A DNA stretch of 64,000 bases from an uncultured Clostridia bacterium (GTDB lineage: Bacteria; Bacillota; Clostridia; Oscillospirales; CAG-272), in the NCBI GenBank assembly GCA_904501985.1, contig CAJGCT010000003.1:1-64000 (forward strand), given 5' to 3'. The notes beneath the pieces are model-generated. The model did not search any database. It was not told the origin of the DNA and saw nothing but the letters and a program-made list of their open reading frames with translations. The first letter of the stretch is position 1. Every line of letters begins with the position of its first letter. Shown piece by piece: positions 60,077-64,000 of the stretch. A program made the translations under genes and the position numbers.

Positions 60077-61885
60077 ATGTATAACAGTCTGTATTTTAAA
60101 ATCATACTTATTCTCGTTATCTTCATGATAACGGTAATGTGCGTTATCGGTACTGTCCTTATCAATAACGTAAACAGCTTCTACATAGACGAGTTTACCG
60201 ATCAGATGGCGCAGAATCTTTCAGAGGACAGTCCGCTTGCGGAAGAGCTTCAAGGTGCCCTTAAGACGGACGACTTTGCCATAGAGCAACTGAAAATACT
60301 CAACAGTTACCGCGGCGTTTTGGGTATCGACGATTACCGTAATTTCTATATTCTTGATGCCGACGGTGTGTTTCTTGAAGGATCGGATTCCGAACTTGGA
60401 AAAAGTCTGCAAAAAACTGCAAATCTGATCGCCGCCATGCGCGGAAAGCCGGACAACTCTCAGCCGCTTGGCGCGGATTTTGCCGACTATGCGATTAAGC
60501 TTGCAGACAACGAAAACGAGTGCATTATATATGTCAGAGATTCAATGGAGGAAATGCAGCAGTTTACATGGATACTGTTTTCCATCATTCTCCAGGCACT
60601 CATGTTCGGTCTGATATTTGCCATCATTTTGGCATTCTTCCTTTCAAAAGCTATTACATCACCCATACAGAGTCTCACACGCGGCGCGAAGCTTATTGCG
60701 GCGGGTGAATTTTCACATGAGCTTGATATTCACGCAAACGATGAGATCGGAAAGCTTACCGACACGTTCAATTACATGAAAAAAACACTCAAGAACACTC
60801 TTGAGGAGGTGTCAGGTGAGCATCAGAAGCTTGAAACGCTGTTTACCTATCTTCACGACGGTGTTATTGCCTTTACAGATGACGGAAAGGTGATGCACAT
60901 AAATCAGACCCTTAAGGATCTTCTTGGCTCAAATTACAGCGACGATTTTAATTTCACAAGATTTATTGAGCTTCTGAACATTGAATACGATCCCGCCGAC
61001 AGCGTGCAGTCAGCTGATAAAAAGGACGGCGTTGAGGGGGACGGCTATAACGTCAGCGACGTTATGTTTGACGGAAAGGTGCTTGATGTAAACTTCGGTG
61101 ACATCAGCTATGTGGCAGATAATACATCTCATCGCGGTGTGCTTGCGGTAATCCATAACGAAACCGGAAGATATGAGCTTGACAAGTCAAGGCGCGAGTT
61201 TGTAGCAAATGTTTCTCACGAGATGAGAACGCCCCTTACAAGTATCAAGGGTGCCTGCGAAACTATTCTTTCCGACCCGGATATGGCACCTGACATGGAA
61301 GATTTCTTCCTTCACATGGCAGTGGATGAGTGTGACCGAATGACCAGAATAGTATCTGATCTTCTGGTGCTGTCAAGGCTTGACAACAAGCGCACACAGT
61401 GGACAATCGAAAGCTTTGATCCTGACAAGATACTCACACATATATGTGAGGTTATGCGTGTGGATGCGGAGGCGCATTCACATGAGCTTCGTTATGCTTC
61501 AAACGGAACACTACCCATGATCTCTGCCGATAAGGAGCGCATTGAGCAGGTTCTTATAAACATTGTATCAAACGCTATTAAGTATACTCCCGACGGAGGA
61601 ACTATTACGGTAAGGGCCGCGGCAGTCGCACAAGGACTTGAAATACGGGTAAGGGATACAGGTATCGGCATACCGAGCGAAGATCTGCCGCATCTGTTTG
61701 AGCGTTTTTACCGTGTGGAAAAATCCCGTACCAGCGAGAGAGGCGGCACAGGTCTCGGTCTTGCTATAGCAAAAGAGATCGTGGAGGCTCATGGGGGAAC
61801 GATCTCGGTAGAGAGTGAACCCGGAAAGGGTACGGAAATATCACTGCTTTTGCCACTTGAAACTAAGCTTGAATCGGTGGAATGA
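60077..61885 (+). CDS. walK: Sensor histidine kinase, WalK-like
   Basis: A 602-residue kinase: TM1 (about 6-28), extracellular sensor of ~130 residues, TM2 (about 166-190), HAMP (to about 245), a PAS region (GEHQKLETLFTYLHDGVIAFTDDGKVMHINQTL), HisKA with phospho-acceptor His in VSHEMRTPL, and HATPase with N box (NIVSNAIKYTPDGG), DTGIGIP and GGTGLGLAIAKEI. It starts 3 bases after walR and overlaps the next frame at ATGA. Confidence 0.92.
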   Translation: MYNSLYFKIILILVIFMITVMCVIGTVLINNVNSFYIDEFTDQMAQNLSEDSPLAEELQGALKTDDFAIEQLKILNSYRGVLGIDDYRNFYILDADGVFLEGSDSELGKSLQKTANLIAAMRGKPDNSQPLGADFADYAIKLADNENECIIYVRDSMEEMQQFTWILFSIILQALMFGLIFAIILAFFLSKAITSPIQSLTRGAKLIAAGEFSHELDIHANDEIGKLTDTFNYMKKTLKNTLEEVSGEHQKLETLFTYLHDGVIAFTDDGKVMHINQTLKDLLGSNYSDDFNFTRFIELLNIEYDPADSVQSADKKDGVEGDGYNVSDVMFDGKVLDVNFGDISYVADNTSHRGVLAVIHNETGRYELDKSRREFVANVSHEMRTPLTSIKGACETILSDPDMAPDMEDFFLHMAVDECDRMTRIVSDLLVLSRLDNKRTQWTIESFDPDKILTHICEVMRVDAEAHSHELRYASNGTLPMISADKERIEQVLINIVSNAIKYTPDGGTITVRAAAVAQGLEIRVRDTGIGIPSEDLPHLFERFYRVEKSRTSERGGTGLGLAIAKEIVEAHGGTISVESEPGKGTEISLLLPLETKLESVE

Positions 61886-61959
61886 GTCTGAAAATGGACT
61901 TTAGCACGGATGCTTGCAATGCAAATTTCCCACACCCCGCAGAAAGGAGCGGCACAGTT

Positions 61960-63384
61960 ATGAATAAAACTGCAAAACGGCGTTTTTCAGGTGCTTTTGA
62001 GATATTTAAGACCATTCTGCTTGTCTTGCTTGTTATCTCACTTATAGTCCTTGTGGTTGTATATATACGCGGCATGAAGGTGTATGAAAACACGGTCATG
62101 AAGAAAAAACAGAACGAGAGCTTTGATAAGCTCTGGAGCGTGCAAAGCGGAATTCAGCCGGAGGGAATCAACAGCGATCATCTGCTGCCCGAATTTGTTG
62201 GTTACAAGCAGTCTACTTTTATGTCTCCCAGGGGATGTGTGGGTGATGCCGATTCGGTGGCTGAGCTGTATGAGTTAGTCAAGCCCTGTATTATTGAACT
62301 TTTCGGCAGTGAAGCGGTTTGCCGCGATCTTAGTATCGACAACGGAGCGGATGCCTTTGAACGGGCGAAAAAAAGCGATGAATTTATATATATCAGATAT
62401 CATGTTCCTGTGCTGTACCAGCTAATATATGCTTTTGCGGCGGATACACTTACCGTCTCGGAATCAGATGTGGCTGTGGGCGGCGACGGGAATATAAGTG
62501 CGTATGTGAGTGAGCTTATAATTGTTCCCGATAAGGATTTTGCCGCACATCGCTTTGTTGCCTATGCAAGTGACGGAGCCGGGAGATATTTTGAATTCCG
62601 ACCGGCACAGCATATCGTTACATCCGGTTTCTATATTTCTAAATTGGCGGACGGTGCACAGAATATCGAAGCATACGGATTTGATTTTATAGACGGTACT
62701 AACATTGCCGTCGCGGATGCCGAAATTGAGTGCTCCGTGATTTCAAAAAGCACATCCGATTATTCGGAGCAGGCTGACAGAAATGCGCTTCTCCGTTTAT
62801 TTAAATACAATCCGGACAAGCTGGATTGGTACACAGACGGCGAGGTTGATGTTTACATTGATTCCCACAGTCAGCTCAGAATAGGCGACGGAAGCATATC
62901 ATTCTCAACCTCGGACTCCCTTGAGGATTCAGGTGGGACAATGCGCGGAATCGAAATAGAAACGCTTCTCGGATATACTGGGGACGGTGCTCCCAGCCTT
63001 TTTGATAAGCTTAGTGCTGTAGATAACCTTGTGGGCAGACTTGGTGATATATCACCTTCGCTCGTCGGTGGGGCGGCAACTCCGTGCCTTGGCGATGTGT
63101 ATGCAGATAAATCGCTCCTTACAGTGGAATACTTTCTTACCCATAACAACATTCGTATCGGTACAGAGCCATATCTTCGGGCTGTTATTACAGAGAATAC
63201 AATATCTGAAATCGAACTTATGCCGGTTTCTGTTACGGGGACTGAAGAAACAGTGCTTGTACCAAAGCCGATGTACATTGTCCGCAAGCTTGATGTGCTT
63301 GGCAAACTTCCGGAAGGCGCCATAAAGGCAGTGAGTCTCAATTATACGGACGGCAATGCCGAGTGGACGGTTTCTGCAAAATAG
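61960..63384 (+). CDS. yycH: YycH-like regulator of WalK
   Basis: A 474-residue protein with one N-terminal transmembrane helix (about residues 16-38) and a large extracellular part without catalytic motifs, in the position of yycH. In Bacillus YycH and YycI bind WalK and adjust its activity. Direct similarity is weak, so the name rests mainly on context and topology. The frame opens at 61882 (overlapping walK), but ATG 61960 has AAAGGAG upstream and starts just before the helix. Confidence 0.68.
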   Translation: MNKTAKRRFSGAFEIFKTILLVLLVISLIVLVVVYIRGMKVYENTVMKKKQNESFDKLWSVQSGIQPEGINSDHLLPEFVGYKQSTFMSPRGCVGDADSVAELYELVKPCIIELFGSEAVCRDLSIDNGADAFERAKKSDEFIYIRYHVPVLYQLIYAFAADTLTVSESDVAVGGDGNISAYVSELIIVPDKDFAAHRFVAYASDGAGRYFEFRPAQHIVTSGFYISKLADGAQNIEAYGFDFIDGTNIAVADAEIECSVISKSTSDYSEQADRNALLRLFKYNPDKLDWYTDGEVDVYIDSHSQLRIGDGSISFSTSDSLEDSGGTMRGIEIETLLGYTGDGAPSLFDKLSAVDNLVGRLGDISPSLVGGAATPCLGDVYADKSLLTVEYFLTHNNIRIGTEPYLRAVITENTISEIELMPVSVTGTEETVLVPKPMYIVRKLDVLGKLPEGAIKAVSLNYTDGNAEWTVSAK

Positions 63385-63405
63385 TAAAATGGGAGGCGGA
63401 ACTAT

Positions 63406-64000
63406 ATGAATTGGTCAGCGGTCAAAAATTTGCTTATTGGCATACTTGTGGCGGCAAATCTGTTTCTTGTGTTTAATATAGCCCGCCAGGACCGTGCGCG
63501 TGGGTATATAGATGATGACGAGGTGTTGGGTGCAGTGGAACTTCTTGCCGAGCGCGGTCTTGAGGTGCCGCCTGAGTGCATCCCGAGAGAAAAATTCAAA
63601 GCACCCGTTTATGAGAGCCTGTACAGTGACGAATACTATACCAAGGCGGCGGAAGCACTGAGTGCTTCGCCGCGTGAAGTGTTGCTTTCGCTTCCAAACG
63701 GCGGATTCAGCATAACATCACAAAACGGTGCGGTTACGGAATTTGATGCAGAATTCGGCTTCACTTATTCGAAATATAACAATTTCGATGTGGTCGCATA
63801 TAATGAGATTACAGCCGAAAATTTTGCTTCGGAAGCGGTGCTTTGGGATGATGTGACCTCATCCAGACTTATCACAATGGAAAAACGCGCGGAGGAATTC
63901 CTCGGACTGTGTACGGGAGACAGCGGTGTTCTCGCGGCTGTTGTTACAGACAGCTATTTTGATTCCGAGCGCGGATTTACTTATCTTTTGGCACGTCAGG
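63406..64000 (+). CDS. yycI: YycI-like regulator of WalK, 5' part
   Basis: The first 198 codons lie in the window; the 3' end is outside it. MNWSAVKNLLIGILVAANLFLVFNI is a membrane anchor of the YycI type (MDWxxxKxxxI), followed by an extracellular domain. GGAGG precedes the ATG. It follows the yycH-like gene by 21 bases as in walRKHI operons. Confidence 0.78.
   Translation, partial: MNWSAVKNLLIGILVAANLFLVFNIARQDRARGYIDDDEVLGAVELLAERGLEVPPECIPREKFKAPVYESLYSDEYYTKAAEALSASPREVLLSLPNGGFSITSQNGAVTEFDAEFGFTYSKYNNFDVVAYNEITAENFASEAVLWDDVTSSRLITMEKRAEEFLGLCTGDSGVLAAVVTDSYFDSERGFTYLLARQ

Noticed and set aside
1..64000. CRISPR arrays, prophage genes, complete insertion sequences or rRNA genes
   Set aside because: No regularly spaced repeat array, phage structural gene, DDE transposase or rRNA sequence was seen; the only transposase-type gene is the RAYT.

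Overview
The window reads as a chromosomal segment of a low-to-mid GC, spore-forming Firmicute of the class Clostridia, most like an Oscillospiraceae-type gut anaerobe. Supporting genes are spoIVA (endospore coat ATPase), the redox repressor Rex, a class III anaerobic ribonucleotide reductase, the SCIFF peptide with its radical-SAM maturase, the primosome pair DnaD/DnaI, a WalRK two-component operon, an SLH-domain surface protein and a T-box leader upstream of thrS. Assignment to a genus is not possible from the sequence alone.

Layout. 1-8.6 kb: end of rplT, an rRNA methyltransferase, metG-tatD, an HPr-like protein, a DUF1015 protein, an HtrA protease and a D,D-carboxypeptidase. 8.6-13.4 kb: a very large, codon-biased S-layer-type protein with a structured leader, bracketed by REP-like palindromes and followed by a REP-associated tyrosine transposase (RAYT) that carries two inverted copies of such a palindrome inside its own coding sequence. 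13.4-21 kb: minus-strand housekeeping operons (rex-dnaD-dnaI, isocitrate dehydrogenase, galU-dCMP deaminase-lipoprotein-rimI-tsaD), with a cluster of DnaA-box-like repeats between icd and tsaD. 21-36.6 kb: an MFS transporter whose leader holds a roughly 125-bp insertion, the YhaO/YhaN exonuclease pair, spoIVA, uxuA, hom, an aldehyde dehydrogenase with Asn at the catalytic Cys position, a Na/Pi cotransporter and thrS. 36.6-43.5 kb: tRNA-Glu with a duplicated 3' end, a LytTR/DUF3021-controlled ABC exporter, nrdD under two NrdR boxes, and a TIM-barrel isomerase that lacks a canonical start codon.

43.5-52.8 kb is a genome-defence or accessory island. It holds a tight three-gene operon (TerB_N/TerB_C protein, BrxD-family P-loop ATPase, Lhr/BrxHI-like helicase) without BREX core genes. 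Next to it is a separate, AT-richer cassette: an RHH regulator, a fused PD-(D/E)xK endonuclease plus N6-adenine methylase, and a specificity subunit, which is the BcgI (type IIB) arrangement. The cassette is bounded by a composite inverted repeat that abuts tRNA-Gln. These two loci are the best candidates for an under-described system.

52.9-64 kb: the SCIFF ranthipeptide locus, an Orn/Lys/Arg decarboxylase-family enzyme, a pseudouridine synthase, a DUF3810 metallopeptidase-like membrane protein, a NodB-like deacetylase with a degenerate first motif, and the walR-walK-yycH-yycI cell-wall regulatory operon, which runs off the end of the window.

Many promoters with near-consensus -35/-10 boxes and a 17-bp spacer can be read directly, as can most intrinsic terminators, so transcription-unit borders are fairly well defined. 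All functional assignments come from motif reading; no database search was run.
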